From the NCBI GenBank assembly GCA_902615425.1, contig CACMPD010000001.1:62001-126000 (forward strand): 64,000 nucleotides of DNA, given 5' to 3'. The DNA is from an uncultured Pelagibacteraceae bacterium (GTDB taxonomy: Bacteria; Pseudomonadota; Alphaproteobacteria; Pelagibacterales; Pelagibacteraceae). The notes under the pieces were generated by a model, which ran no database searches, was not told where the DNA came from, and worked only from the letters and a program-made list of their open reading frames with translations. Below are positions 12,125 through 23,600 of the stretch, in pieces. Position numbers and translations under genes: made by a program. Within the stretch, counting starts at the first letter, position 1. The number at the start of each line of letters is the position of its first letter.

Positions 12125-14530
12125 TTAGGATCGGATTTTAGCGCCAGTTTTATTTTCCACAGCTTCTATAATTGAATTATTGATTTTCTCTAAGTCCTTA
12201 TCCTTCAAAGTTTTTTCTGATGACTGAATTGTTATGCTAATCGCTATAGATTTTTGGTTATCTGGAATATTTTGACCTTCATAAAGATCAAAAACTTTTA
12301 TATTACTAATAAGATTTGGATTCACATTAGAAATTACGCTTATTAACTCTTGTGCTTCTACATCTTTATTAACTACAAATGCAAAATCCCGCTCTGATTT
12401 TTGGAAATCTGATACAACAAATTTTGCTTTTTGATCTTTCAACGTTTTTCTTGAAAGTTTTAAATTTTCTAAAAAGATTTCAAAACCAATTAAATTTTCA
12501 GTTTTAATATCAATTTTGTTTATAATATTAGGATGAATTTCACCAAAATAGGCTGCAACTTTATCTTTGCTATGATCTAAAAAAATTCTACCAGACTTGC
12601 CTGGATGATAATAATTGGGTGTTTTGCTATCAATAAAAAAATGATCAGAATCATAACCTGCTTCGCTCAAAGTTTGTATTACATCTCTTTTTGCATCAAA
12701 TAGATCAATATTTCTCTCTTTATCAATCCAAGAAAGTCTTGATTTTTTACCTGCTGACAAACCACAAACTACTGTCTTTTGTTCACCTGGGCTTGAACCA
12801 GTAAAAACAGGACCTATTTCAAATATAGATAAATCTTTAAAACCTCTATCCAAATTTTTGCTCATATACATGATTAAATTTGAAAATATGGAATTTCTTA
12901 AAACTCCCAATCCAGAACTTATAGGGTTTACAATTTTTATCTCTTTATTGTTTTCTCTAAAGTGATCGTTATAACTTTGATCTGTAAATGACCATGTTAT
13001 TGTCTCTAAATAACCCTTTGAAGCAATTGCTCTTTGTAGAAAATGGAATAATCTTTGAGTTTGAGTTAAAGTAGATTTAGATCTATCTTTAATTGGATCT
13101 ATTGTTTTTATTTTTTCGTAACCACTTATTCTTGCCAACTCCTCAATGATATCTATTTGTTGTGAAATATCAGGTCTCCAAGAAGGAATTGTCAACTTTA
13201 AAAATTTTTTATCTTTTTTAATTATAAAACCAAGATCAGTCAAAATTCTTTGCATTTCATTTTCAGAAATTCTAAATCCAACTATATTTTCAAAAGAATT
13301 TACATCAAAGTTTATAGTTTTGGTTTTATAAGACTCAATTTTTTGTATATCGATTTTACTAACTTCACCACCACAAATTTCTTGAATTAATGATGCTGCT
13401 TTCTTTAAACCAGTTTCGATGGATAATGGATCAATTCCTCTTTCAAATCTAAATTTTGCATCTGTATCTAAATTTAATTTTTTTGCCGTATTTCTAATTG
13501 ATCTTGGATTGAAATAAGCGGACTCTAATAATATATTTTTTGTATCAAATTCTGTGGCTGATCTTGTGCCCCCAATAATTCCACCTAATCCTAAAACTCC
13601 TTTGTTGTCACTAATGACACACATACCTTTTTCTAACTTATAAATTTTATTGTCAAGTGCTGTAAATTCTTCTCCAGATTTTGAGTTTCTTACGATTATC
13701 CCTTTTTCAATTTTGTCGGCATCGTATGCATGTAGTGGTCGATTAATATCAAGCATTACATAATTTGTAATATCAACAATAGCTGAAATAGGTTTTTGAC
13801 CAACTGAAATTAATTTATCTTTGAGCCATTGAGGACTCTCGGTATTTTTTACATTTTTGATTAAACAACTTCCAAAAGCACTACACCCTTGTCCTTTCTC
13901 CTTATTGATTTTAACTTTTAAAGTTTGTTTTGTTTTTAATTTAATTTGTCTCTCTTTAGATACTATCAATTTTCCAAATCCTGAAGCTGCAAGATCTCTA
14001 GCTATTCCCTTCACACCAAGACAATCTGGTCGATTAGGTGTAATAGATAAATCAATAAGATTAGATTTTGATTTTGAAAAATAACTTTTACCAATATTTT
14101 TTTCATATTTTTTTGATAATTCGGTAATACCATCACTCTTATCAGACAAATTTAACTCAGACTCAGAGCAAAGCATTCCGTAAGAAGTTACACCTCTAAT
14201 TTTTGCTGTTTCTAATTTTATATTAGTTTTTGGGATAATCGCACCTGGAGGTGCATATATGGTAATAAGTCCTTCGCTCGCATTGGCAGCACCACACACA
14301 ACTTTTTTAAGCTCTTTCTCACCAATGTTTACATCACAAACTTTAAGTCTGTCTGCGTTTGGATGTTTTTCCGTCTTGATAATTTTTGCAATTTTAAATA
14401 GTTGATTATCAGACGAAACACTTTCCACACTTTCTACCTCTAGTCCTATATTGGTAAGTTGTTCTAAAAGATTTTTTTCTTTCAGATTAGTTTTTAAATG
14501 ATCTTTTAACCAATCAAATGTGATTTTCAT
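12125..14530 (-). CDS. pheT: Phenylalanine-tRNA ligase beta subunit
   Basis: Beta subunit of the heterotetrameric PheRS, which charges tRNA-Phe. The 801-residue product has full bacterial length. It shows the N-terminal tRNA-binding (EMAP-like) domain with [12 protein letters not shown] and KVVCGAAN, the B3/B4 editing domain ([17 protein letters not shown]), the B5 region and the C-terminal FDX-ACB domain ([15 protein letters not shown]). It overlaps pheS by four bases (ATGA), the usual coupled pheS-pheT arrangement. Confidence 0.97.
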   Translation of the reverse strand: MKITFDWLKDHLKTNLKEKNLLEQLTNIGLEVESVESVSSDNQLFKIAKIIKTEKHPNADRLKVCDVNIGEKELKKVVCGAANASEGLITIYAPPGAIIPKTNIKLETAKIRGVTSYGMLCSESELNLSDKSDGITELSKKYEKNIGKSYFSKSKSNLIDLSITPNRPDCLGVKGIARDLAASGFGKLIVSKERQIKLKTKQTLKVKINKEKGQGCSAFGSCLIKNVKNTESPQWLKDKLISVGQKPISAIVDITNYVMLDINRPLHAYDADKIEKGIIVRNSKSGEEFTALDNKIYKLEKGMCVISDNKGVLGLGGIIGGTRSATEFDTKNILLESAYFNPRSIRNTAKKLNLDTDAKFRFERGIDPLSIETGLKKAASLIQEICGGEVSKIDIQKIESYKTKTINFDVNSFENIVGFRISENEMQRILTDLGFIIKKDKKFLKLTIPSWRPDISQQIDIIEELARISGYEKIKTIDPIKDRSKSTLTQTQRLFHFLQRAIASKGYLETITWSFTDQSYNDHFRENNKEIKIVNPISSGLGVLRNSIFSNLIMYMSKNLDRGFKDLSIFEIGPVFTGSSPGEQKTVVCGLSAGKKSRLSWIDKERNIDLFDAKRDVIQTLSEAGYDSDHFFIDSKTPNYYHPGKSGRIFLDHSKDKVAAYFGEIHPNIINKIDIKTENLIGFEIFLENLKLSRKTLKDQKAKFVVSDFQKSERDFAFVVNKDVEAQELISVISNVNPNLISNIKVFDLYEGQNIPDNQKSIAISITIQSSEKTLKDKDLEKINNSIIEAVENKTGAKIRS

Positions 14531-15594
14531 CTACTTAAACCTCTATAGTTCGTAGGGACGTCTAAAGGATCAAATCCAAAATGATTTAACCATCTATAAT
14601 CACAATCAAAAAAAGCTCTAAGATCATTAATTCCATATTTTAACATCGCCAATCTATCAATACCTATTCCAAACGCATAACCTTGAAACTTAGTTGGATC
14701 GACTTTTACATTTTTTAAAACATTTGGATGAACCATCCCACAACCTAGTATTTCTAGCCACTGATTACCTTCCCCTATAATAATTTTTCCGTCTTTGATT
14801 TCATATCCAATATCAACTTCGGCAGATGGCTCTGTGAAAGGAAAATGACTTGGCCTAAATCTCATCTTTATTTTTTTTACTTCAAAAAATTCTTTGATAA
14901 AATAATTCAAACAACCTTTTAAATGACCCATATTTATATTTTTGTCTATATGAAGACCTTCAACTTGATGAAACATTGGTGAATGTGTTTGATCGCTATC
15001 CGATCTGTATGTTCTGCCAGGTGCGATTATTTTAAAAGGTGGTTTATCTTTTAACATTGTTCTAATTTGAACAGGGGACGTGTGAGTACGTAACAATCTT
15101 TCTTTTTTATCATCAAGATAAAATGTATCATGCATATCTCTTGCTGGATGATTGTCTGGAGTATTTAAAGCAGTAAAATTGTTATACTCATTTTCAACAT
15201 CTGGTCCTTCCTCTACACTAAAGCCTATTTCAGAAAATATAGAAGATATTTCATCAATAGTTTGTGATACAGGATGAATTTTACCCCTTACAAATGATCG
15301 CTCTGGTAAAGTAACATCAATTTTTTCTTTTTCCAATTTTTCATTGATATTTGCTTTTTCTATTTCGTTAATTTTAAAATTTATAAGATCTTGAAGTTCA
15401 TCCTTAATTATATTCAAATCAGATGCGAATTTTTTTCTTTCTGAGACATCAATAGTGCCTATTTTTTTAAATTGAGACGAAACCAACCCATTTTTACCAA
15501 ATAGATCAGATTTAATTTGATTAAGTTCTGCAAGATCTAATTTACCTTTTAATTTTGATATAAATTCGTCTCTTATTTTTTTTAGATCAGACAT
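14527..15594 (-). CDS. pheS: Phenylalanine-tRNA ligase alpha subunit
   Basis: Catalytic alpha subunit of PheRS. The 355-residue protein has an N-terminal coiled-coil region (about residues 1-100), class II motif 2 ([26 protein letters not shown]) and motif 3 ([18 protein letters not shown]). Length is normal. It sits 43 bases after rplT. Unlike E. coli I saw no recognisable Phe-rich leader peptide in that spacer, so attenuation is not supported here. Confidence 0.97.
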   Translation of the reverse strand: MSDLKKIRDEFISKLKGKLDLAELNQIKSDLFGKNGLVSSQFKKIGTIDVSERKKFASDLNIIKDELQDLINFKINEIEKANINEKLEKEKIDVTLPERSFVRGKIHPVSQTIDEISSIFSEIGFSVEEGPDVENEYNNFTALNTPDNHPARDMHDTFYLDDKKERLLRTHTSPVQIRTMLKDKPPFKIIAPGRTYRSDSDQTHSPMFHQVEGLHIDKNINMGHLKGCLNYFIKEFFEVKKIKMRFRPSHFPFTEPSAEVDIGYEIKDGKIIIGEGNQWLEILGCGMVHPNVLKNVKVDPTKFQGYAFGIGIDRLAMLKYGINDLRAFFDCDYRWLNHFGFDPLDVPTNYRGLSR

Positions 15595-15637
15595 TTTTAC
15601 AGATTATTTCTTCAGCGAAATAAAACAATAGTGAAGA

Positions 15638-15994
15638 TTAATTTAAAGCAGATTGTGCTTTTTGAACAATAGTTTTAAAGGCTTCTGGGCTATCATAGGC
15701 TATCTCAGCTAAAATTTTTCTATCAATTTTAATTCCACATTTATTTAAACCATAAATAAACTTGGAATATGTCAAACCTTCAGCTCTTACACCCGCGTTG
15801 ATTCTTTGAATCCACAATGATTTGAAATCTCTTTTCTTATTTCTTCGATCTCTATATGCATATTGCATAGCTTTTTCCATAGCTTGCTTTGCAACTCTAA
15901 TAGTATTTTTTCTTCTTCCCCACTGACCTTTTACTGCTTTTAAAACTTTTTTATGTTTAGCTCTGCTTGTTACACCTCGTTTAACTCTTGCCAT
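15638..15994 (-). CDS. rplT: 50S ribosomal protein L20
   Basis: Primary rRNA-binding protein of the large subunit, needed early in 50S assembly. The 118-residue sequence has the basic N-terminal tail ([15 protein letters not shown]) and the globular part [19 protein letters not shown], both diagnostic of L20. The start is one base after the rpmI stop. In many bacteria L20 represses the infC-rpmI-rplT operon by binding its mRNA. The order is conserved here, but no L20-binding structure could be confirmed by eye. Confidence 0.98.
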   Translation of the reverse strand: MARVKRGVTSRAKHKKVLKAVKGQWGRRKNTIRVAKQAMEKAMQYAYRDRRNKKRDFKSLWIQRINAGVRAEGLTYSKFIYGLNKCGIKIDRKILAEIAYDSPEAFKTIVQKAQSALN

Positions 15995-15995
15995 T

Positions 15996-16202
15996 TTAAC
16001 CTCTTAAGCTGTAAGGCATATACGATTTAACAATTTTACCATCTTGTTTTGACATCGCAGTAGTACCCCTAAGTTTTCTAATCTGAGAATTAGTTCTTTT
16101 TATCATGCCGTGCCTCTTTCCAGCTTGAGCCATCATAACTTTCCCTCTAGCTGAAATTTTGAATCTTTTTTTTGCTGAGCTTTTTGTTTTTAATTTTGGC
16201 AT
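15996..16202 (-). CDS. rpmI: 50S ribosomal protein L35
   Basis: Large-subunit protein of 68 residues. It is highly basic, beginning [16 protein letters not shown] and containing [19 protein letters not shown], the standard L35 pattern. It lies 53 bases after infC and one base before rplT, the conserved infC-rpmI-rplT order. The spacer to infC is the longest inside this translation operon apart from none larger, so a regulatory site could sit there, but no clear hairpin was seen. Confidence 0.97.
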   Translation of the reverse strand: MPKLKTKSSAKKRFKISARGKVMMAQAGKRHGMIKRTNSQIRKLRGTTAMSKQDGKIVKSYMPYSLRG

Positions 16203-16255
16203 AATTGGACGAGGTTATACAAAGAATGTTGAAAATTTACAACCTATATTAAAGC

Positions 16256-16801
16256 CTATAAAGGTTGAATTACCATAATCATTTGCTTCCCATCAAACTT
16301 GGGGTGCAATTCAACTTTACCTATATCTTTCATATCCTCTTTAATTTTAGCCATCAATTCATTCCCTAAATGAGAGTGTTGAAGTTCACGTCCTTTAAAC
16401 CTAATGGTAAACTTTACTTTGTCACCTTTAGCAATAAATTTTTTAGCATTTTTTACTTTAAATTCATAATCATGCGTTTCAGTTACTGGTCTCATTTTAA
16501 TTTCTTTTAAAGCAATTATTTTTTGTTTCTTTTTTGCAAGGTTTGCTTTTTTTTGTGCATCATATTTATATTTTCCCATGTCCATAATTTTACAAACTGG
16601 AGGATTGGCATTTGGGGCAATTTCGATTAAATCCAAACCTTGATTTTTTGCCATTGCGATTGCCTCATTAGTATTTAAAACACCCAAATTTTCTCCGTCG
16701 CTTGCGATAACTTGAACCTCGGGTGAGGAAATTCTGTTATTTGATCGAGGTCCACGATCCTTGGTTCTTCTTTGAAAATAGTTTTGCTTAAAATCTGCCA
16801 C
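16256..16801 (-). CDS. infC: Translation initiation factor IF-3
   Basis: Binds the 30S subunit and checks start-codon fidelity. The 181-residue protein has the IF3 N-domain (NNRISSPEVQVI, LDLIEIAPNANPPVCKIMD), a Lys-rich linker and the C-domain (EIKMRPVTETHDYEFKVK, HLGNELM). The start is GTG, directly after the thrS TAA with no gap. In many bacteria infC uses an AUU-type start for autoregulation; here it is only the mildly non-standard GTG. The long basic N-terminal stretch before NNRI supports this start. Confidence 0.96.
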   Translation of the reverse strand: MADFKQNYFQRRTKDRGPRSNNRISSPEVQVIASDGENLGVLNTNEAIAMAKNQGLDLIEIAPNANPPVCKIMDMGKYKYDAQKKANLAKKKQKIIALKEIKMRPVTETHDYEFKVKNAKKFIAKGDKVKFTIRFKGRELQHSHLGNELMAKIKEDMKDIGKVELHPKFDGKQMIMVIQPL

Positions 16802-18724
16802 TTAAATATTTGAAGGTGCTTTGTTTAAAGCAGAAAATTTTTTTAGAAATGAGTTAAGTTCCATATTTTCTTGTTTATTTGAATCCAATCTTCTAATGGT
16901 TACTGAGTTACTGTCAACTTCTTTTTTACCACAAATTATTAAAAGAGGTATTTTTGCTAATGAATGATCTCTTATTTTATAATTTAAATTATGATTTTTT
17001 AAATCAACTATAGATGTAATACCGGCTTCTCTTATCTTATCCGAAACTTTTTTTGCGTATTCTTCAAAGTCTTCAGAAATAGGTATAACAACTGTTTGTA
17101 GCGGAGATATCCAAAATGGAAATTTTCCAGCATAGTTTTCAATCAGAATACCTATAAATCTCTCAAGTGATCCAAACAATGCACGATGTAACATAACAGG
17201 AACTTTCTTAGTGCCATCTTTATCTACGTATGATGCATCTAGTCTACCTGGTAAATTTAAATCAACTTGGACTGTTCCACATTGCCAATCTCTTCCTATT
17301 GCATCTCTTAAAACAAATTCTATTTTTGGACCATAAAATGCTCCCTCGCCTTTATTTATACTATACTCAAGTTTAGAGGCTTTGACTGCCTTTAACAAAG
17401 ATGCCTCAGCCTTGTCCCAAATCTCATCCTCACCAACTCTTACCTCTGGCCTATCAGCATATTTAAGAATTACATTTTCGAAACCTAGATCTTTATAAAT
17501 TTCTAATATCAAATTTGTAACATTTAAACATTCACTTGTTATTTGATCTTCGGAGCAAAAAATATGAGCATCATCTTGAGTGAATGCTCTTACTCTTAAT
17601 AATCCATGCAGAGCACCAGATGGTTCATATCTATGAACTTTTCCAAACTCAGTAATTCTTAGAGGTAAATCTCGATAACTTTTAAGACCTTGATTAAAAA
17701 CTTGTATGTGTCCAGGGCAATTCATTGGTTTAATTGCAAAAACTTTTTCATCAGGAGTTTCTGAGGTATACATGTTTTCCCCATATTTTTCCCAATGTCC
17801 TGATTTTTCCCACAATAATCTGTCTAATACCTCTGGTGTGTTCACCTCTTTGTATCCGGCTAGGTCCTGTTTAGCTCTCATGTAATTAATTAATTTTTGA
17901 AATAACGTCCAACCTTTCTCATGCCAAAAAACAGATCCCGGACTTTCTTCTCTAAAATGAAACAAATCCATTTCCTTGCCTAATTTACGATGATCTCTTT
18001 TTTCTGCCTCTTCAATTCTTTTCAAATAATTGTCTAAATCTTTCTGAGAGGCCCAACTTGTTCCATAGATCCTTTGAAGCATCTCATTTTTTGAGTCACC
18101 TCGCCAATATGCGCCTGAAACTTTTGTAAGTTTAAAGGCTTTACCAATTTTACTAGATGATACTAAATGAGGTCCTCTACATAAATCATACCAAGTATCA
18201 CCATGATGATAAACTGAAAGTTCTTCAGTTTCCGGGATACTCTCAATAATTTCTGCCTTATATTTTTCTCCAATTTTTTTAAAATGCTTAATTGCTTTAT
18301 CTCTTTCCCATACTTCTCGCCTTGTTTTTAAGTCTTTGTCAATTATTTCTGACATCCTTTCTTCAATTTTTTTGAGATCGTTGTCTGTAAAGGGCTCCTT
18401 TCTGGCAAAGTCATAATAAAATCCATTTTCTATAACTGGTCCAATAGTAACTTGGGTACCTGGATATAATTCTTGAACTGCCATAGCCATGATATGTGCA
18501 GCGTCATGTCTAATAACCTCTAAACCCTCTGGGTCTTTTGCTGTAAAAATTTTAACGGAACAATCTTTATCAATCGAAAAGTATAAATCTTTTAATTCTC
18601 CATTCACACTCATTACCAAGGCTTGTTTTGCTAATGATTTGCTAATTTTTTCAGCAATCTCTAGGCCTGTCACTTTTTTAGGAAAATCTAAATTGTTTCC
18701 GTCTGGTAAGGTAATTATGGGCAT
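16802..18724 (-). CDS. thrS: Threonine-tRNA ligase
   Basis: Charges tRNA-Thr. The 640-residue protein has the full domain set: an N-terminal TGS domain (about 1-60), the N2 editing domain with HDAAHIMAMAVQELYPG, the class II core with the zinc-site motif KPMNCPGH and motif 2 FGKVHRYEPSGALHGLLRVR, motif 3 HRALFGSLERF, and an anticodon-binding domain. It abuts the upstream GT4 gene and downstream infC with no spacing on either side, so the three are almost certainly cotranscribed. Confidence 0.97.
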   Translation of the reverse strand: MPIITLPDGNNLDFPKKVTGLEIAEKISKSLAKQALVMSVNGELKDLYFSIDKDCSVKIFTAKDPEGLEVIRHDAAHIMAMAVQELYPGTQVTIGPVIENGFYYDFARKEPFTDNDLKKIEERMSEIIDKDLKTRREVWERDKAIKHFKKIGEKYKAEIIESIPETEELSVYHHGDTWYDLCRGPHLVSSSKIGKAFKLTKVSGAYWRGDSKNEMLQRIYGTSWASQKDLDNYLKRIEEAEKRDHRKLGKEMDLFHFREESPGSVFWHEKGWTLFQKLINYMRAKQDLAGYKEVNTPEVLDRLLWEKSGHWEKYGENMYTSETPDEKVFAIKPMNCPGHIQVFNQGLKSYRDLPLRITEFGKVHRYEPSGALHGLLRVRAFTQDDAHIFCSEDQITSECLNVTNLILEIYKDLGFENVILKYADRPEVRVGEDEIWDKAEASLLKAVKASKLEYSINKGEGAFYGPKIEFVLRDAIGRDWQCGTVQVDLNLPGRLDASYVDKDGTKKVPVMLHRALFGSLERFIGILIENYAGKFPFWISPLQTVVIPISEDFEEYAKKVSDKIREAGITSIVDLKNHNLNYKIRDHSLAKIPLLIICGKKEVDSNSVTIRRLDSNKQENMELNSFLKKFSALNKAPSNI

Positions 18725-19879
18725 TTAATTTAGTAATCTCTTATACTCTGAATAAGTAGAAAAACACATTTTTTCAACATTAAATTTTTTTATAATGTTT
18801 TTTCTTCCCTCCTTACCCATTAATTCTATGGAAGTTTCATCCATTGTCATTGCTTGAATGATTTTTTTACTTAAGGAGCGAGCGTCACCAGATTTAAATA
18901 ACAACCCAGTTTTTTCGTTTAAAATTGTCTCATTTGATCCTCCGATATTGCTAGCAATGATTATTTTTTCCATAGATTGTGCCTCTACCGCAACTCTTCC
19001 AAAAGTTTCAGGTTCAATTGATGCTGAAACTATAATATCAGAAACTTTATAAGCTAAAGCCATATCCTTAGAATGGTCTATGAATTTTACTTGATTGGTC
19101 AGATTATACTTTTCAGTTAATTTGATAAGTTTTTCTTTATAAGAGTCTCTTCCCTGATCACTGCCTAATATTACAACATGAAAAGCTTCATATCCTAATT
19201 CAATTTTAACTAAATTTATTGCTTCAATAAATAATTCTTGGCCTTTCCATGACGTAAGTCGACCTGGCATAAGAATTATTTTTTTTTCATCAATAATATT
19301 CCACTCATTTAAAAGTTTTTTTTCATCAGTTTTCATTTTAGTTGTTGGGTCAAAATAATCTACATTTATGCCCCTAAAAATTACTAAAAATTTTTTTTTA
19401 GAATTCAAGAATTCCTGATAGTTTTCTTGAATATGTGAAAAGATAAAGTTTGATCCTGCTATTACCAAATCTGACCTTACCATTACTGAATTATAAAATT
19501 TTTTTAATCTACCTCTAAAATTATAAGTCCCGTGAAATGTAGTAACAAATTTTCTTCGAGTTAATTTTGTTGCAAATAAACACGACCAAGCTGGTGCTCG
19601 ACTTCTTGCATGAACAATTGAAATATTAAAAATCAAAATTATTACTATTAAAATAATTGAATTCATCAAAATCAATAATGGATTTTTGCTATGGACAGGA
19701 AGCCTTATTAATTTTACTTTTTTTTTATCAATAAACTTGGTTAACTCTCCACCACTTGTAACAATGTATGATTTACAATTATTTTCAGGTAAAAAATGTG
19801 CAATATCATAGCAACCAGTTTCTGCACCTCCGTAACCTAATTTTGGGATTACTTGCAAAACATTTAATTTAGATGACAT
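18725..19879 (-). CDS. Glycosyltransferase family 4
   Basis: A 384-residue GT-B fold glycosyltransferase. N-terminal KLGYGGAETGCYDIAHFL and C-terminal ASIEPETFGRVAVEAQSMEK (the GT4 E-x7-E donor site) support the family, and LMPGRLTSWKGQELFIEA marks the second Rossmann domain. It probably adds a sugar to a surface polysaccharide or lipid. It is the first gene of the translation operon, directly abutting thrS. A TATAAT-like -10 lies at 19888-19893, only eight bases before its ATG, so the transcript could be nearly leaderless. The sugar specificity cannot be read from sequence. Confidence 0.9.
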   Translation of the reverse strand: MSSKLNVLQVIPKLGYGGAETGCYDIAHFLPENNCKSYIVTSGGELTKFIDKKKVKLIRLPVHSKNPLLILMNSIILIVIILIFNISIVHARSRAPAWSCLFATKLTRRKFVTTFHGTYNFRGRLKKFYNSVMVRSDLVIAGSNFIFSHIQENYQEFLNSKKKFLVIFRGINVDYFDPTTKMKTDEKKLLNEWNIIDEKKIILMPGRLTSWKGQELFIEAINLVKIELGYEAFHVVILGSDQGRDSYKEKLIKLTEKYNLTNQVKFIDHSKDMALAYKVSDIIVSASIEPETFGRVAVEAQSMEKIIIASNIGGSNETILNEKTGLLFKSGDARSLSKKIIQAMTMDETSIELMGKEGRKNIIKKFNVEKMCFSTYSEYKRLLN

Positions 19880-19921
19880 TTAAAATAATTATATAATAAT
19901 AGACAAAACTAATAAACTTTT

Positions 19922-20668
19922 ATGACAAATTTTAATTACTTAAAAATTTCTGATACCAGAAAAATAAGATATTTGAAACTACATCAAAAAGATGCTGCCT
20001 ACATTGTTTTTTTGCATGGTTTTATGTCGGATATGGAAGGTAAAAAACCCCAAGCATTTTTAAAATTCGCAAAAAAAAATAAACTGGGTTTTCTTGCTTT
20101 AGAATATTCAGGTCATGGTAAATCATCAGGTAAATTTATTAACGGTAATATTTCAAAATGGACTAGGGATACTACTTTAGTAATTAAAAAAGTTGTCAAA
20201 AAAAATGATATTATATTTATCGGATCAAGTATGGGGGCTTGGATTTCTTTGAACCAGTTTAGTCTTATCAAAAATAAAATTAAAGGTTTTTTGGGAATAG
20301 GTTCAGCGCCAGAATTTCTTGATAAGCTAATGTGGAATAAATTTTCTAATAAAATGAAGATTGAAATCAAAAAAAAAGGTTTTGTAAATTTAAAACATGG
20401 TGATTATGAATACCCAATCACTTACCAATTGATTAAAGATGGAAGAAAAAATAAAATTTTAAATAAAAAAATAAATCAAAATGTAAATGTAACAATGGTT
20501 CACGGAAGTAAAGATAAATCAGTACCTGTAATTTACTCAAAAAAAGTCTTGGAAATATTTCAATCTAAGAAAAAGAAATTAGTAGTTATAAAAAATGGTG
20601 ATCATAGTCTATCTTCACCAAAATGGCTCAAAATATTAAAAAAAGAGTTAAAATTAATAATTAACTAA
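19922..20668 (+). CDS. Alpha/beta hydrolase
   Basis: A 248-residue serine hydrolase of the alpha/beta fold. It shows the oxyanion strand FLHGFMSDMEG (about 30-40), ALEYSGHGKSSG, the nucleophile elbow GSSMGAW (about 100-106, Ser in the middle), an acid strand VHGSKDKSVP (about 194-203) and the C-terminal His in NGDHSL. Close to acyl-peptidase or lysophospholipase-like hydrolases of alphaproteobacteria. Substrate unknown. The end overlaps the convergent gltB by eight bases. The start lies 42 bases from the divergent GT4 gene. Confidence 0.88.
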   Translation: MTNFNYLKISDTRKIRYLKLHQKDAAYIVFLHGFMSDMEGKKPQAFLKFAKKNKLGFLALEYSGHGKSSGKFINGNISKWTRDTTLVIKKVVKKNDIIFIGSSMGAWISLNQFSLIKNKIKGFLGIGSAPEFLDKLMWNKFSNKMKIEIKKKGFVNLKHGDYEYPITYQLIKDGRKNKILNKKINQNVNVTMVHGSKDKSVPVIYSKKVLEIFQSKKKKLVVIKNGDHSLSSPKWLKILKKELKLIIN

Positions 20669-23600
20669 CTTTTTGTATTTTTATTTTTGTAGAGATTGGA
20701 TTTTTAAGCTTATCTATCATTTCTTTTGGACAAACCTGTACAAAATTCTTTAACTCGTTTTCAAAGTCATCAATCATTTTTTTTGATAAATTAGACCCTG
20801 TTTCATTGCTATGTTCGAGTACTAATTCTTTTAAAAATTTCGACCAATACTCAGTTTCAACATTTTGCCATACAACGGAGTCTGGATTAACTTTTTTTTC
20901 AAATTCTTTTGATTTATCGTAAATAAAAGCCATTCCCCCTGTCATGCCAGCTGCAAAATTATCTCCAACATCTCCAAGAATTACTGCTGTACCACCAGTC
21001 ATATATTCACAACCATTTGAATCACAGCCTTCGATAACAGTTATTGCGCCAGAATTTCTTACTGCAAATCTATCCCCAGCTTGACCAGCTGCAAAAAGTT
21101 TACCTGACGTTGCACCATAAAGAACTGTGTTGCCAATAATAGTATTCTCATTAGAAATTAAATTGCTTTCATCAGGTAGTTTTATTGAAATGGTTGCTCC
21201 TGACAAACCTTTCCCAACATAATCATTTGCATCGCCTTTTAAATTAAGTTTAAGTCCTTTTGCTGTAAATGCACCAAACGATTGTCCGGCTGAACCTTTA
21301 AAATCTAGAGTTAAAAAATTTTCTTCTAATTTTTCATAACCATATTTTTTATATAAGTGATGTGAAATTCTAGTACCTACAGCTCTATTAGTATTTTTAA
21401 TTAAAAACTCGTTATTTATTTTTTCTGAGTTATCTAAAGCCTTTTCTACTTGAGGCCAAATTTCTTGATCTAGTGTATTAGGAACTTGATTAATTTCTGA
21501 TATCTCACAATACCTCTTATTATTGCCGGGATCTGCTTGGACGAATAATGGATTAAGATCTAAATCATCTAGATTAGGCGAGGCTTTACTTACCTGCATT
21601 AATAAATCTGTTCGACCGATAACCTCATTTAAAGATTTAAAACCAAGTGAAGCTAAAATTTCTCTTACCTCTGTAGCAATAAATGTAAATAAATTTACAA
21701 CTTTATCAGGAGTTCCAGTGAATTTTTCTCTCAATTTTTCATCTTGCGTACATACTCCTACAGGACAAGTGTTAGAGTGACATTGCCTTACCATAATACA
21801 ACCCATCGCTACTAGAGCAGTAGTTGCTACACCATACTCCTCTGCACCCATCATTGCTGCGATAACAACATCTCTTCCGGTTTTAATACCTCCATCGGTT
21901 CTTAAAGTAACTTTATGTCTTAGATTATTTAATGTTAAAACTTGATTGGCCTCTGTTAGTCCCATCTCCCACGGAATACCTACGTATTTTACACTTGTTT
22001 GAGGTGTAGCTCCGGTTCCTCCATTATGTCCTGAAATTAAAATTATATCAGCTTTTGCTTTTGCAACACCGGCTGCAATAGTACCAACGCCAGAAGATGC
22101 AACCAGTTTAACTCCAATCCTTGCCTTAGGATTGATTTGTTTTAAATCATAAATAAGCTGAGCTAAATCCTCAATTGAATAAATATCATGATGTGGAGGT
22201 GGGGAAATTAGTGTTACACCTGGTGTTGAATGTCTTAGCTTGGCAATCTCATCTGTTACTTTAAATCCTGGTAATTGACCACCTTCACCAGGTTTTGCAC
22301 CTTGAGCAATTTTAATCTCAATTTCATTACAATTGTTTAAATAATTAACTGTTACACCAAATCTTGCTGAAGCAATTTGTTTTACTCTCGAATTTGCGCT
22401 ATCGCCAGAGTCCATGATCTTAAATCTATTTGCATCTTCACCACCTTCACCGCTACAGGATGCACCTTTAATTCGATTCATCCCAATAGCTAATGTTTCG
22501 TGTGCCTCCTTAGACAATGCTCCGTGAGACATACTTCCACTACCAAATCTTTTTAATATTTTTTCTATTGGTTCAACTTCAGAAATTTGAATAGATGGTC
22601 CTAATTTTTTTTTTCTAAAATCTATCAAATCCCTTAAGTTAATTGGCGGCAAGTTATATATTCCCTCAGCATATTTTTTATAAGCTGTATACGAGTTTGA
22701 TCCTACAGCACTTTGTAATAAGTGGATTAATCTGCCCTGATATTGGTGTGTTTCTCCATTTTTTCTGTATCTATAAATCCCACCAATAGGTAACACCGTA
22801 TCGGTGCTCTCAAATGCCTCTTTGTGTATTGCACGTATTTTTTTTTCGATTCCTGACAATCCAATACCCGAAATTTTTGAAGTCACTCCCGGAAAATAAT
22901 CATCAACTATTGATCTGCTTAGACCAACAGTTTCAAAATTACATCCGCCTCTATACGAACTTAAAACAGATATACCCATTTTTGACATGATTTTTAATAA
23001 TCCTGCATTCACTGATTTGATATATCTTTCAACACATTCATCAAAACTATACTGGCCAAATAACTTTTTCTCATGCCTTTGGTATAAACTATCAAAAGCT
23101 AAATATGGATTAACAGTTGTTGCTCCAACACCTATTAATGTTGCAAAAGAGTGGGTGTCCAAAGCTTCGCCAGATTGAACATTAATTGAAACATATCCTC
23201 TTAATTTTTTATCAATTAAAAAAGTATTAATCGCACCAACGCATAACAACATTGGCATGGGCATACTTGTATCTGAAATAGCTTTATCGCTTAAAATTAA
23301 TTGTGTAACACCCTGTCTAACGGCAATTTCTGACTCTTTTTGGATCCTTTTAATAGAATCAAATAAACTTTGATCATTCGAGAAAGTACAATCTATAGAG
23401 ACAGAATTTTTTCCAAAAAAATTAATAAATTTGTTAAATTGTGAATTCGATAATATCGGACTATTTAAAACATAAATATTTTCTTTGGTTAAAGTATCAA
23501 AATCTAAAATATTCCCAAGATTACCAAATCTAGTTTTCAAACTCATAACTTTATTTTCTCTTAAAGAGTCAATCGGTGGATTGGTCACTTGGCTAAAGTT

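Noticed and set aside
15595-15637. Possible attenuator before pheS
   Set aside because: No Phe-rich leader ORF or stable paired hairpins with a T run were found in the 43-base spacer.
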